64,000 nt of DNA from Hydrococcus rivularis NIES-593 (GTDB lineage Bacteria > Cyanobacteriota > Cyanobacteriia > Cyanobacteriales > Microcystaceae): NCBI RefSeq assembly GCF_001904635.1, contig NZ_MRCB01000026.1, positions 1 to 64,000 of the forward strand, read 5' to 3'. Below, piece by piece: positions 50,127-59,180 of this stretch (the first letter of the stretch is position 1; every line of letters starts with the position of its first letter). A program made the translations under genes and the position numbers. The notes beneath the pieces are model-generated. The model saw nothing but the letters and a program-made list of their open reading frames with translations, was not told the origin of the DNA and did not search any database.

Positions 50127-51159
50127 GGAAATTCGCGATCGCGTCTGTAGAATTGACAATTTTCATTCCTGCCTTGGCAAAGCGTTGGAAGGCAGCATCG
50201 GCTTGTTCGGTAAAATCGATAACACCGGGAACGACGACGGGAGAGGTACAATCTTCTAGTAAGTAAACTTTTTTAGCTAAGCTGGGATCTCGTGCCAAAA
50301 TTTCCGTTAATAGGTCGTCAATCGTCCAAGCGACGCAGTGACTTTTGGCTTGCCCTGCAATGATAATTGCCTCATATTCGAGTAATTTTTCTAGAAAACG
50401 AGTATTTTTGAACGCGATCGCGACTCCGTCTGCACCTTCTAAAACTTCTGGACGCAATACCGAATAATTTTCTGTTAGAGGATTGTTTCCTTTGATCTCA
50501 AAAATAGTTTGACTGTTTCTAGCAATATTGTGGAAAAAAATGGCTTCTTCTACAGCAGAAACTAAGGCGTGACCGATCCCTCCTAACATGGAGTGGTAGG
50601 GCCATACCGTCAGGAGATATTTTCCGGCTTCGCTCAGTTTTTTAACATAATGCAGTGCGTGTTTTTGTAATGCTGAATAATTGCTGCCAGCAAGACTAGC
50701 CGCGACAGCTGGATTAACTTTCCACAAGCCTTTTTCAAGATCTTCAAGACTTATCGTCGTTGCCGCCGGAATCGGATGTTCTCCCGCATCATTTATCCAA
50801 AAAATCGGATGGAAAATTTGCATAGCGGTATGCGTATCCATCGTCGCAGCAATTTCTGTAATGACATCTAGATTGTGATAAATAAACTCGCACAAACGGA
50901 TATTATCCTCAACTGCACCTTTACCGGATTGTCCGCCGACAAATAGTTCGAATTCCGGAATACAAAAGGTATTTTGTACGTCAATTAATACTAAACCAAC
51001 ACGAGTTTTATCCTCCGCAGCCGGTTTAATATTGTGCTGTTTTGCCCAAGCTTTAGCTTCTGCTGCCCTCTGTTGGTAGGGAACTCGCCAAACTTCACCG
51101 ACTTTTTTGCGATCGAAAAAAGAAGGGATGGGGAGTTGAGTGGGAGTTGTAGTCGTCAT
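50119..51159 (-). CDS. Isochorismatase-like cysteine hydrolase
   Basis: The isochorismatase/nicotinamidase fold is visible: Asp in [10 protein letters not shown], and the catalytic Cys in [19 protein letters not shown] long N-terminal extension (about 55 residues) precedes the core, and an insertion separates the Asp from the rest of the triad. The family includes nicotinamidases, isochorismatases and ureidoacrylate amidases; the substrate here is unknown. The frame is open upstream to 51258, but ATG 51159 is the plausible start. The 3' end overlaps queA by eight bases. Confidence 0.75.
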   Translation of the reverse strand: MTTTTPTQLPIPSFFDRKKVGEVWRVPYQQRAAEAKAWAKQHNIKPAAEDKTRVGLVLIDVQNTFCIPEFELFVGGQSGKGAVEDNIRLCEFIYHNLDVITEIAATMDTHTAMQIFHPIFWINDAGEHPIPAATTISLEDLEKGLWKVNPAVAASLAGSNYSALQKHALHYVKKLSEAGKYLLTVWPYHSMLGGIGHALVSAVEEAIFFHNIARNSQTIFEIKGNNPLTENYSVLRPEVLEGADGVAIAFKNTRFLEKLLEYEAIIIAGQAKSHCVAWTIDDLLTEILARDPSLAKKVYLLEDCTSPVVVPGVIDFTEQADAAFQRFAKAGMKIVNSTDAIANFLN

Positions 51160-52061
51160 AGGTCTACAAGATTTACCGAAGAGACTATTACGAACACTTG
51201 ACAAAGTGTTTTTTTTGTAGTATGGAGAGCGCATCTGCGCCAATTTAAATACTGTCACAGAGACGTTTACCGTTTGGCAGACCTAGATTTATTCTAAAGT
51301 TTAAATTCCCCTCTTCAAAGAGAGGCGAAACGCAACGAAGAGCGAACTAAGCAAGTCTTCTAATTTTGGTGGTGTGAGATGTGGGAAAGATTATTACTTG
51401 CTTTTACGTCTACTGCTTTGCTTTATCTGTCATTACAAATCGGCAGACCGACCGTTAGTTCAAAACCATCCGAGCAAACTGTTAATTACCTTACACTAGA
51501 GCTGATGCCATTTCGCAAAAGTTGCGGGAAGGCAAACAGCTTTGTCTGTAAGTCTGTAAACCTACTCACGAAACTATAGCTAACAGGGCATTCCAACAGT
51601 CCATTTTGTGATTCCCAGTGCAGGAGAACGTAACGAAGAATCTAGGATTGGAGTTGGTATACAATCCCATTTTGGCAAAGCCGCCGCACGCTCCTTGAAC
51701 CTCTTCAAGGAGAACGGCGGATTTTGAATTGAGAAGTAAAAGCGGGTTTATCTAAAAACGCGCCCTTAGGAGTTTTGCAATAATAAGTTGAACAATTTTG
51801 AATTCGTAGTGCGGGCATCATGAGAAGCGCGAGCAAGACGCTCGCACTACTTATTTTTACTTGATGCCTTACTTCTATTGTCAAAAACTCGCCACACACA
51901 GAACGTCTGACTAATTGCGAACCGATTGTTGCAAATTGTGAATTGTGAATTGGTAGAAAATGTTTCGCTTCGCGATCGCTACGCTCAACATGGCATTATA
52001 TACTTCTGGGATAAGCTGTAAGTAGCTAAGATGCTAAAGTCCGTCTTATAGGATTTTTATG
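51160..52061. other. 902-bp intergenic region containing repeat-derived DNA
   Basis: No convincing gene. A hydrophobic 66-codon frame at 51379-51579 has no support. From about 51587 to 52019 the DNA is bounded by imperfect inverted ends, contains a GCGAGC hairpin (51829-51845) and shares its right third with a second intergenic copy at 61174-61294. The window's longest gene-free stretch. Confidence 0.55.
51587..52019. repeat. MITE-like repeat, copy D
   Basis: The left end GGCATTCCAACAGTCCATTT (from 51587) is an imperfect inverse of the right end TGGCATTATATACTTCTGGG (from 51991). The right ~125 bp (51892-52019), with CTAATTGCGA, ATTTCGCTTCGCGATCGCTA-like and CTCAACATG blocks, matches 61174-61294 in the same orientation. 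No transposase is present, so it would be non-autonomous. Confidence 0.5.
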
Positions 52062-53822
52062 TTACATCCGTTCCAATACTGGAATTCCCAATAAAGATAA
52101 CCCTAATTTCAAAGTTCGCGCCGTTAAATCGCACAAAATCAATCGAGATGTCCGGAGGGGTTCTTCTGCTTTGAGAACGGGACAATTCTCATAAAATCTG
52201 TTGAATTTTTTACTCACTTCCTCATACAAATATTCACACAGACGATTGGGCATCAAATCTCTTTCTACATGCTTAATAACTTCGCTTAACTGTAGAATTG
52301 CTTTGGCTAAAGCTAACTCGGTTTCATGTTCTAAGATCGCTTTAGAATCTTCTGCTATGCTTTCAAAATCAATATTTCCCTCGCGACCGATACTTTTTAC
52401 TCTAGCATAGGCATAAAGCATATAAGGAGCTGTATTTCCTTGAAGGGAAAGCATTTTGTCATAACTAAAGATATAATTGCTCGTGCGATTCTGGCTTAAA
52501 TCAGCATATTTTACCGCACTAATTCCGACTACTCGAGCAACGCGATCGATAAATTCTTTTGATTCTCTTCGATTTTCTTGTTCTAATCTTTGTTCCAAAT
52601 CTTTACGAGCGCGATCGACTGCTTCATCTAATAAATCTTTTAATTTGATCGTATCTCCGGAACGAGTTTTTAGCTTTCTCCCATCTTCTCCTAAAACTAA
52701 GCCAAAAGGAACGTGAACGACTTCTACATTATCCGGCAGAAATCCAGCACGTTTTGCTACTTGAAAAACTTGAGAAAAGTGATGGGATTGTCCGGCATCG
52801 GTAACATAAATAATTCTTTCCGCACCATCTTGTTGCACGCGATATTTAATGGCTGCTAAATCAGTGGTTGCATAATTGTAACCACCATCGGATTTCTGGA
52901 CGATTAAAGGTAATGGCTGACCTTCTTTATTAGTAAATCCTTCGAGAAAAACGCACTTTGCTCCTGCATCTTCTTTTAACAAACCTTGCTTGTCTAAATC
53001 TTCAATAACTTCAGGTAGCAAAGGATTATAAAAAGATTCTCCTCGTTCGGTTAGTTTAATATCTAGGAGATCGTAGATAACTTGAAATTCGCGACGAGAT
53101 TGATCGCATAGCAATTGCCATGCATGTCGGCTATCTTCTGCGCCTGCTTGTAACTTGACAACTTCTTGTCTAGCTATTTCCCGAAAATTTTCATCCTCAT
53201 CAAAGCGAATTTTGGCTTGTTTGTAAAACGTTACCAAGTCTCCTATATCTAGTACGTCTGCCGTCGTTAAAGCATCGGGAAAAACTTCTCTTAAATAAGC
53301 AATCAACATGCCAAATTGGGTTCCCCAATCGCCTACATGGTTGAGACGCAATACCTCATGTCCTCGAAATTCGAGAATGCGAGCGATACAGTCTCCAATA
53401 ATCGTAGAACGCAGGTGTCCGACGTGCATTTCTTTGGCAATATTTGGACTGGAGAAATCAACAATAACTCGCTGGAAATGTTTTGCTTTTTCTACTCCTA
53501 AACGAAAGTCTTTTTGAAGAGAATTAAGCTGAGTTTCTAAGTAAGCTGGTTTGAGGGTAAGATTAATAAAACCAGGACCTGCAATTGTTGGGTTTTCGCA
53601 GAGATCGGCAAGTTTTAAATTATCGACTAATTGTTGCGCGATCGCTCGCGGTTGTTGACCTAATTGTTTGGCTATAGATAGTGCAATATTAGACTGATAA
53701 TCGCCAAATTTAGGATTGCTGGCAGGAAAAATCAGTGGATCGACTTCTGCCAAATCAGAACCAAAAACCGCGACCAATGCTTCGCTAAAACGATTATTTA
53801 GCTGTTCGATAATAGAATTCAT
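52062..53822 (-). CDS. argS: Arginyl-tRNA synthetase
   Basis: This class I synthetase charges tRNA-Arg. The N-terminal Add1 domain (about 1-110), a HIGH-like [12 protein letters not shown] at about 133, a KMSK-equivalent [13 protein letters not shown] and the C-terminal DALR anticodon-binding domain ending GIPVLERM are intact. At 586 residues it is full length. A TATAAT hexamer lies on the coding strand at 53834-53839, only 12 bases before ATG 53822, which would imply a very short leader if it is the -10 element (inference). Confidence 0.97.
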   Translation of the reverse strand: MNSIIEQLNNRFSEALVAVFGSDLAEVDPLIFPASNPKFGDYQSNIALSIAKQLGQQPRAIAQQLVDNLKLADLCENPTIAGPGFINLTLKPAYLETQLNSLQKDFRLGVEKAKHFQRVIVDFSSPNIAKEMHVGHLRSTIIGDCIARILEFRGHEVLRLNHVGDWGTQFGMLIAYLREVFPDALTTADVLDIGDLVTFYKQAKIRFDEDENFREIARQEVVKLQAGAEDSRHAWQLLCDQSRREFQVIYDLLDIKLTERGESFYNPLLPEVIEDLDKQGLLKEDAGAKCVFLEGFTNKEGQPLPLIVQKSDGGYNYATTDLAAIKYRVQQDGAERIIYVTDAGQSHHFSQVFQVAKRAGFLPDNVEVVHVPFGLVLGEDGRKLKTRSGDTIKLKDLLDEAVDRARKDLEQRLEQENRRESKEFIDRVARVVGISAVKYADLSQNRTSNYIFSYDKMLSLQGNTAPYMLYAYARVKSIGREGNIDFESIAEDSKAILEHETELALAKAILQLSEVIKHVERDLMPNRLCEYLYEEVSKKFNRFYENCPVLKAEEPLRTSRLILCDLTARTLKLGLSLLGIPVLERM

Positions 53823-53871
53823 ATTAGTGCTATATTATACTACACAAAGCTAAAAGGACGAATAACAAACC

Positions 53872-54159
53872 TCAGTTATCTTTTTCCCAGCGAAATAACC
53901 GGACCATCAAAACAACTAAACCAACTTGCAAAGCAAAATTAGGTAAAGCTGAAGTCACATCCTTTCCTGCTGCTAACTGAGCGAGAAAAACTAGAGCGCC
54001 GATCGAACCAGAAGCCCCAAAAGCTAGATAGATAAACGATCTTAGCCCTTTGTAGGGAGCTTGCGCTTCAGCCATCAATCGTGCATATTTTTGAGGATCG
54101 CGCTGCTTAAGGGAGTTTGTCCCATTGCTACTGCGCTGGTTTAGCTGTGAATTTTTCAT
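53872..54159 (-). CDS. DUF3493 family small membrane protein
   Basis: The 95-residue protein has two TM helices (FIYLAFGASGSIGALVFLAQL; LPNFALQVGLVVLMVRLF) after a polar N-terminus with the family segment YARLMAEAQAPYKGLR. The family occurs in cyanobacteria and plastids and has been linked to photosystem assembly (LPA-type proteins); that role is inference here. argS begins 50 bp downstream in the same orientation. Confidence 0.8.
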   Translation of the reverse strand: MKNSQLNQRSSNGTNSLKQRDPQKYARLMAEAQAPYKGLRSFIYLAFGASGSIGALVFLAQLAAGKDVTSALPNFALQVGLVVLMVRLFRWEKDN

Positions 54160-54222
54160 GTTTTTTTAGTTCGCCGAATAGTATATTGTTTAACTTCTGC
54201 GTTATACTATAACCTTGGCAGT

Positions 54223-54250
54223 GCCGAAGTAGCTCGGTGATAGAGCATTA
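54223..54250 (+). pseudogene. 5' remnant of a tRNA gene
   Basis: GCCGAAGTAGCTCGGTGATA followed by GAGCA repeats the acceptor and D-arm of a tRNA, then runs into A+T-rich sequence with no anticodon or T arm. It precedes the intact tRNA-Thr by about 25 bases and differs from it in acceptor sequence, so it looks like the broken start of a different tRNA. Confidence 0.55.
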
Positions 54251-54275
54251 ATTTATAATTTTCACTGTGCCCTAT

Positions 54276-54347
54276 GCCAGTTTAGCTCAGTGGTAGAGCA
54301 TCGCACTCGTAATGCGAGGGTCGCGGGTTCAAATCCCGCAACTGGCT
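54276..54347 (+). tRNA. tRNA-Thr (anticodon CGT)
   Basis: A 72-nt cloverleaf: acceptor GCCAGTT/AACTGGC with discriminator T, D-arm GCTCAGTGGTAGAGC, anticodon loop CTCGTAA (CGT, reads ACG), T-arm GCGGGTTCAAATCCCGC. No CCA is encoded. A T-rich stretch follows. Confidence 0.95.
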
Positions 54348-54410
54348 TTTTGGAGATCGAAAAATTCAAAAAATTTATTCCAACAGCAAAAAAAAGCGAA
54401 ATCAAAGACT

Positions 54411-54527
54411 ATATCATTTTTCATTCATTAATAACAGAGAGATAGTCGATCGCCCTCACCCCTAACCCCTCTCCCAAATAGGGAGAGGTGAGAAGAATGT
54501 CTATCGCGAAAACCTGAAAATTGGTAT
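54411..54527 (+). repeat. Dispersed ~116-bp repeat, copy B
   Basis: Inverse-orientation match to 2970-3085. It carries the same hairpin core (CCTCTCCC, loop AAATA, GGGAGAGG at 54469-54489). It sits between the tRNA-Thr 3' end and the converging cobW-like gene, again at a 3'-3' junction. Confidence 0.8.
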
Positions 54528-54548
54528 TAGGTTCCGAGCAGAAAAAGT

Positions 54549-55562
54549 TTAATTGTCAGTAGAATGAGAAATTAAGCAGGTTTTTAGTTGCTCGTGGATG
54601 AGCGTAGTATCTAAATTCCGACCGATCAAAACCAGCTGATTTTTAGGTTGCGTTTGCCATTCATCTGCTTCGAGTTCGTAACGATTGCCGCTAAGCTGAA
54701 AAATATGTCTCAATTTGCTTTCTTCAAACCAAAGAATTCCCTTAGCTCGAAAGACAGTATAGGGCATTTGCTCGACAATAAAGTTCTCGAATTTCTGTAA
54801 ATCAAAAGGGCGATCGCTCTCAAAAGAAACAGCCACAAATCCATCATTTTCTATATGATAACCAGAAGATTCGCGATCGCGCCGAAATTTTCTAATTTGA
54901 CTGATATAAATATCTTCTTGAGTTAATCCTAATCCCAAAAGTAATGTTAGCGGGACTTTCCCATATTGACCATGAAAAATCCTCACCCCTTCTTTATTGC
55001 CTTGAATAAAATCTTCTAACTCTTTGATTTTTCTCTCATCAACTCTATCTATTTTATTGAGAATTATAATGTCGCCATATTTAATCTGACGAAGAGCGAT
55101 ATCACTATCAAAATGTTCGGGAGTAAAATTTTCTGAATCGACTAACGTAATAATCGAATCCAGATGGGTTAAAAACTTTAACTCAGTAGCTATAAAAGTC
55201 AAAATAATCGGAAAAGGATCGGCTAATCCTGTTGTTTCAATAATCAAATAATCGATTTTATCTTCTCTTTCTAAAATCTGATAAACTGCCTCGATTAAAC
55301 TATCATTAATCGTACAGCAGATACAACCATTGCTTAACTCAAACATATCTTCTTCCGTTGAAACTAGAAGTTGGGAATCGATATTGATATCGCCAAATTC
55401 ATTGACTAAAACAGCCACTTTCAACCCTTGTCGATTCTCTAGAATATGATTGAGCAAAGTTGTTTTGCCACTGCCCAAGAAACCAGTGATAATAGTTACT
55501 GGCATTCCTCTTTTGGGAAGAGTAGGCAGAGAATCGGAAAGAGAAATATTGGGACAATTCAT
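54549..55562 (-). CDS. COG0523 (CobW/ZNG-like) GTP-binding metallochaperone
   Basis: This G3E-family GTPase has Walker A GFLGSGKTTLL (about 27-37), the metal-binding GCICC (C80, C82, C83), ETTGLADP and NKID for GTP, and a C-terminal CobW_C domain ending in LVLIGRNLD. No histidine-rich loop is present. Members deliver metals, and a zinc-linked subset is often encoded with copies of Zn enzymes such as FolE and HisI. Here it is the third gene after folE and hisI (38 bp after hisI), pointing to a zinc-allocation role (inference). Confidence 0.92.
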   Translation of the reverse strand: MNCPNISLSDSLPTLPKRGMPVTIITGFLGSGKTTLLNHILENRQGLKVAVLVNEFGDINIDSQLLVSTEEDMFELSNGCICCTINDSLIEAVYQILEREDKIDYLIIETTGLADPFPIILTFIATELKFLTHLDSIITLVDSENFTPEHFDSDIALRQIKYGDIIILNKIDRVDERKIKELEDFIQGNKEGVRIFHGQYGKVPLTLLLGLGLTQEDIYISQIRKFRRDRESSGYHIENDGFVAVSFESDRPFDLQKFENFIVEQMPYTVFRAKGILWFEESKLRHIFQLSGNRYELEADEWQTQPKNQLVLIGRNLDTTLIHEQLKTCLISHSTDN

Positions 55563-55600
55563 ATTATTAGATTTGAAAAAGTTAGCTCATAAAAATTAAC

Positions 55601-55957
55601 CTAGATCTGATGAAAATAATTGAGAGGAACAAAATTAAAAAAACAACTTCTTTTACCCGTATGACAGGCAATATCTCCAACCTGTTCGATTTTTAATAAC
55701 AAGGTATCAGCATCGCAATCATAATACAATTCTTTTACTTTCTGAATATGTCCGGAAGTTGCCCCTTTGTGCCATAATTCTTGTCGAGAGCGGCTCCAAT
55801 AATATACTTCTCCCGTCATCAAAGTTTGCTGAATTGATTCTCTATTCATCCATGCCATCATCAAGATAGCGCCATCCCGATAATCTTGAGCAATGGCAGG
55901 AATTAATCCTTGCTCGTTAAATTTTAATTGTTCAATCCAAAGAAAATCTTGATTCAT
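55601..55957 (-). CDS. hisI: Phosphoribosyl-AMP cyclohydrolase, stand-alone HisI
   Basis: The 118-residue enzyme opens the purine ring of PR-AMP in histidine synthesis. In many cyanobacteria HisI is fused to HisE, so this monofunctional copy may be a paralogue. Metal residues are intact: D80, D82, D84 for Mg and C81, C98, C105 for Zn; [16 protein letters not shown] is the substrate loop. CCGGAG precedes ATG 55957. It is in a row with folE upstream (76 bp) and the COG0523 gene downstream (38 bp), suggesting a zinc-responsive operon. Confidence 0.93.
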   Translation of the reverse strand: MNQDFLWIEQLKFNEQGLIPAIAQDYRDGAILMMAWMNRESIQQTLMTGEVYYWSRSRQELWHKGATSGHIQKVKELYYDCDADTLLLKIEQVGDIACHTGKRSCFFNFVPLNYFHQI

Positions 55958-56033
55958 GTTTCTATCTCCGGAAAAGTAGAGATGAGAAATAACTCACCTC
56001 TACTTATGGCACGCTGTTTAACTTGGAATTTAG

Positions 56034-56690
56034 TTAATGAAAGGTAGGATTATGACAAATTAAACTCATAAATTCTTGACGAGTTTTCGCATCTTCTGCA
56101 AAGACTCCCCTCACGGCACTGGTAGAAGTCCAAGAACCGGGTTTTTGTACTCCCCGCATCACCATACACATATGAGTTGCTTCGATAACAACCGCCACGC
56201 CTTTTGGTTTTAATAATCCTTGTATGGCATCGGCAATTTGTGCGGTTAATCTTTCTTGCACTTGCAAGCGTCTGGCATACATTTCACAAATGCGCGCGAT
56301 TTTTGAGAGTCCCATTACTTTTCCATCAGGAATATAGGCGACGTGAGCGCGGCCTAAAATGGGTAAAATATGATGTTCGCAGGAACTGAAAAGATCGATA
56401 TCTCGCACCAATACCATCTCGTCGGTATCTTCGTGAAAAACTGCCCCGTTGAGCAATTCATCGAGAGATTGATGATACCCTGACGTCAAGAATTGTAAGG
56501 CTTTAACAACTCGTTTGGGAGTATCTTTTAACCCTTCGCGATCTGGATCTTCTCCTAATCCTAACAGTAAAGTCCGTACCGCCTGGATCATATCCTCTTG
56601 TGAAACAAGAGATTGATGTTCGGTAGTCAGATTGGGGAAGGAACTTTTAGTCGATTTGATTGCAGTAGGTTCGGACTTAGATAAGGTCAT
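56034..56690 (-). CDS. folE: GTP cyclohydrolase I
   Basis: The type I enzyme converts GTP to dihydroneopterin triphosphate. It retains the zinc ligands C104, H107 (SSCEHH) and C175 (HMCMVMRG) and substrate residues in [22 protein letters not shown]. At 218 residues it is slightly long at the N-terminus. Being zinc-dependent, it does not replace a zinc enzyme the way FolE2 would. It is the first gene of folE-hisI-cobW, with the palindromic operator at 56796-56820 about 106 bp upstream. Confidence 0.95.
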   Translation of the reverse strand: MTLSKSEPTAIKSTKSSFPNLTTEHQSLVSQEDMIQAVRTLLLGLGEDPDREGLKDTPKRVVKALQFLTSGYHQSLDELLNGAVFHEDTDEMVLVRDIDLFSSCEHHILPILGRAHVAYIPDGKVMGLSKIARICEMYARRLQVQERLTAQIADAIQGLLKPKGVAVVIEATHMCMVMRGVQKPGSWTSTSAVRGVFAEDAKTRQEFMSLICHNPTFH

Positions 56691-56770
56691 AGATGAATCT
56701 CAACAACAAAAAATCAGGTAGGAATACGGAGCAATAAGTGCTTAGAGAGCTAATTTTTGACAAGTGGTTT

Positions 56771-56789
56771 GTACCGACGCGATCGGTAC
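56771..56789. other. 7-bp inverted repeat in the folE leader region
   Basis: GTACCGA-CGCGA-TCGGTAC, a small hairpin between the operator and folE. It is possibly part of the folE leader RNA. No regulator can be named. Confidence 0.35.
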
Positions 56790-56795
56790 TCCCTT

Positions 56796-56820
56796 TATAA
56801 TAATGATAATCATTATTATA
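56796..56820 (-). promoter_or_regulatory. Zur/Fur-type operator upstream of folE-hisI-cobW
   Basis: A perfect 12-1-12 palindrome. The inner TGATAATCATTATTA (56804-56818) fits the cyanobacterial Zur consensus I know (TGATAATnATTATCA) at 14 of 15 positions, and 56799-56817 matches the classical 19-bp Fur box at 17 of 19. It lies where the folE promoter should be, since TATAAT and TATAAAG hexamers occur in and beside it on the coding strand. The zinc-enzyme context favours Zur. Confidence 0.8.
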
Positions 56821-57082
56821 CAGTGCGACACAAGATTATCTGGGACGGGCGATTGGGAATGTTAGCTGGCTTAAGCCTACTGACTAATCGGGCAGGGCGA
56901 ATCCCGTTCGAGGATCGCGGATGTACAAACCCAAGGTAAGCGATTCCATCGCTGTATCCCATACTGGCGTGAAGCGATCGCAATCGTCTGCCCAATAGTC
57001 AAAGGTAATCAGACACTGAACCCCAGAACCTACGCGTTATTTTAAATTGAGATAACTCGGTAATAATCGTTTCTTGATTTTC

Positions 57083-57133
57083 TGTGGAAAACTTAGCGGC
57101 AATCTGTGGAAAATTGCACTTATCTGTGGAAAA
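57083..57133 (-). promoter_or_regulatory. Cluster of three DnaA boxes
   Basis: TTTTCCACA (seen as TGTGGAAAA on the plus strand) occurs at 57083-57091, 57105-57113 and 57125-57133, all in one orientation and 20-22 bases apart, about two helical turns. A fourth, inverted copy is at 57277-57285 inside the CDF gene. The flanking 57030-57080 is A+T-rich. TTTTCCACA is the DnaA-box form used in cyanobacteria. Confidence 0.65.
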
Positions 57134-57146
57134 AACGATCGCGCAA

Positions 57147-58070
57147 TTAAGAGTCTCCTGACTCAAAAGTAATGCGATCGTGTTGATAATCGGGAGGTTC
57201 TACATGGATGATTACTCGTACGGGACTGAATTGTTCTGCCAAGCGAATTTCTACTTCTTCTGTAATTTTATGGGCGTTTTCCACATCGGTTGCCTCTACA
57301 ACTAAGTGCATTTCTATAAATATTTGTCGTCCCAGCAATCCCCTAGAGGCTATATCATGGCAATTGATAACGCCGGGAACCTCCATGACGATTTGATGGA
57401 TTGCTTCGGGCGCGATCGCCATTTCATCTACCAACCAAGGCACGTTGGCCTTTAATACCGTCCAACCGCTGTAAAATACCAACAAAGCAACGGGGAAAGA
57501 CAAAATTACGTCTAGCCATTGCAGTTGCGGTAAATTTAACACCCGTCCTTGCCAAACGCCAACCAATCCAGCCATAACCGCAATCGTCACCCAGATGTCG
57601 CTCATGGTGTGGTAAGCATCGGCAATCAAAATCGGACTTCCAACTTTCCTGCCAACTTTCCGTTCGTAAAAAGCCACAAAAATATTCACCCCCAACACGA
57701 CGATCAGGAGCGATAATTCTGCGCCAGCAATGCGAACGGGACTTCCTCCCTTCAAAATTCGTTCGGCTGCGTTTTTCAGGATTTCAAAACAAGCAATTCC
57801 TAAAAAAGCAGCGATTCCCAATGCGCCTAGCGCTTCATATTTTTGATGTCCGTAGGGATGATCGCGATCGGGGTGAGGAGAGGACAAGCGACTGGCAATT
57901 AAACCGAGAATGTTATTTGCACTATCGGTGACGCTGTGTAAGGCATCTGCTTGCAAACTCAATGAATTCGCCTGGACTCCTACCACTGCTTTGAGTCCCA
58001 TAACGAAGAGATTAAGAAGCAGGGTAAGAATTAAAACTTTACGAACCTCAGAGCGGTTATCCCTTACCAC
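57147..58070 (-). CDS. Cation diffusion facilitator (CDF) family transporter
   Basis: Six TM helices and a C-terminal cytoplasmic domain (about 215-300) are visible. TM2 has HSVTDSANN and TM5 DAYHTMSDIW, giving the HxxxD metal sites typical of Zn/Fe CDFs. It would export Zn2+, Fe2+ or a similar ion in exchange for protons. The C-terminal dimerisation domain (IFIEMHLVVEATDVENAHKI) is intact. It lies next to, but separated by 456 bp from, the zinc-linked folE group. Confidence 0.9.
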   Translation of the reverse strand: MVRDNRSEVRKVLILTLLLNLFVMGLKAVVGVQANSLSLQADALHSVTDSANNILGLIASRLSSPHPDRDHPYGHQKYEALGALGIAAFLGIACFEILKNAAERILKGGSPVRIAGAELSLLIVVLGVNIFVAFYERKVGRKVGSPILIADAYHTMSDIWVTIAVMAGLVGVWQGRVLNLPQLQWLDVILSFPVALLVFYSGWTVLKANVPWLVDEMAIAPEAIHQIVMEVPGVINCHDIASRGLLGRQIFIEMHLVVEATDVENAHKITEEVEIRLAEQFSPVRVIIHVEPPDYQHDRITFESGDS

Positions 58071-58323
58071 AGAAGCTACTAGATTTAGGCTATCATGTTA
58101 AAATAATTCATAGGTTTGGGCTAATCTACAGCATGCGACCTGGTTTGAGTTTGATAGTAAAAATGGTGCGGTTGAAGGCTAGCTGATTTCTCTAATTATT
58201 CGCTCTCCGCTTGTAGACGACACTTGTTTTTCAAAGGCTTATTATACCACTTTGTCAATGCGTAAGTCCTAATTAAAATTGTTAATGGCGATCGCACTCA
58301 ATTTGTCGCCATCAAGAATTTGA

Positions 58324-59166
58324 ATGTCAAAAGACTTAAAACCGGGAACGCTATATCTAGTCGGAACGCCGATAGGAAATCTGGAAGATATTACCTTTCG
58401 AGCAATAGGAATTTTACAAACAGTAGATTTAATTGCGGCTGAAGATACTCGCCACACGGGAAAATTATTACAACATTTTCAGATTGCTACCCCACAGATT
58501 AGCTATCACGAACACAATAAGCGATCGCGTCAGGAAGAATTATTAGCTCGTCTCCAAAAAGGAGAGACAATTGCTCTAGTAACGGATGCGGGAATGCCAG
58601 CAATTTCCGATCCGGGTTACGAATTGGTGAAAGCTTGCATCGATGCTGGCATCTCGGTCATTCCCATTCCAGGAGTCACGGCAGCGGTGACTGCGCTAGC
58701 GGCATCGGGTTTGCCAACCGATCGCTTTGTTTTTGAAGGGTTTTTACCTATAAAAGAAAAAGAAAGGCGCGATCGCCTTAATTTTTTGAAACATGAAACT
58801 CGCACCTTGATTTTATACGAAGCCCCCCATCGCTTGCTTGAAACTCTCAGGGATTTAGCCAGCGTTTTAGGGGAAAATAGACAAATCGTATTGGCAAGAG
58901 AATTAACCAAAGTACATGAAGAATTTTGGCGAGGGACAATTCGAGATGCGATCGCACTCTATACGACTAACCGCGAACCCAAAGGAGAATTTACCCTTGT
59001 CGTCGCAGGGACTCAAACGCAAGAAAATCTCATTTTATCGGAAGAGGAACTCAAAACCGAACTGCGACACCTAATCGAGCAAGGAATGACGCGATCGCAA
59101 GCTAGTCGTCAGTTAGCCCAACTCACTAATATTCCCCGCCGTCAGATTTATGATTTAAAAATCTAA
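58324..59166 (+). CDS. rsmI: 16S rRNA 2'-O-ribose C1402 methyltransferase RsmI
   Basis: This SAM-dependent tetrapyrrole-methylase-fold enzyme shows LYLVGTPIGNLEDITFRA at the start, AAEDTRHTGKLL, SYHEHNKRSRQEEL and DAGMPAISDPGYELV, and the C-terminal YEAPHRLLETL. It methylates C1402 in 16S rRNA helix 44. At 280 residues it is typical. ATG 58324; a plsC-like gene follows 14 bp later, so they probably share a transcript. Confidence 0.95.
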   Translation: MSKDLKPGTLYLVGTPIGNLEDITFRAIGILQTVDLIAAEDTRHTGKLLQHFQIATPQISYHEHNKRSRQEELLARLQKGETIALVTDAGMPAISDPGYELVKACIDAGISVIPIPGVTAAVTALAASGLPTDRFVFEGFLPIKEKERRDRLNFLKHETRTLILYEAPHRLLETLRDLASVLGENRQIVLARELTKVHEEFWRGTIRDAIALYTTNREPKGEFTLVVAGTQTQENLILSEEELKTELRHLIEQGMTRSQASRQLAQLTNIPRRQIYDLKI

Positions 59167-59180
59167 AAACTTTTCATCAA

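Noticed and set aside
51379-51579. 66-codon frame with a hydrophobic start
   Set aside because: Chance-length frame in repeat-rich intergenic DNA, with no supporting start signal.
57083-57285. Calling this DnaA-box cluster the replication origin
   Set aside because: No dnaA, dnaN or other usual marker is next to it and skew cannot be computed here, so it is reported only as a cluster.
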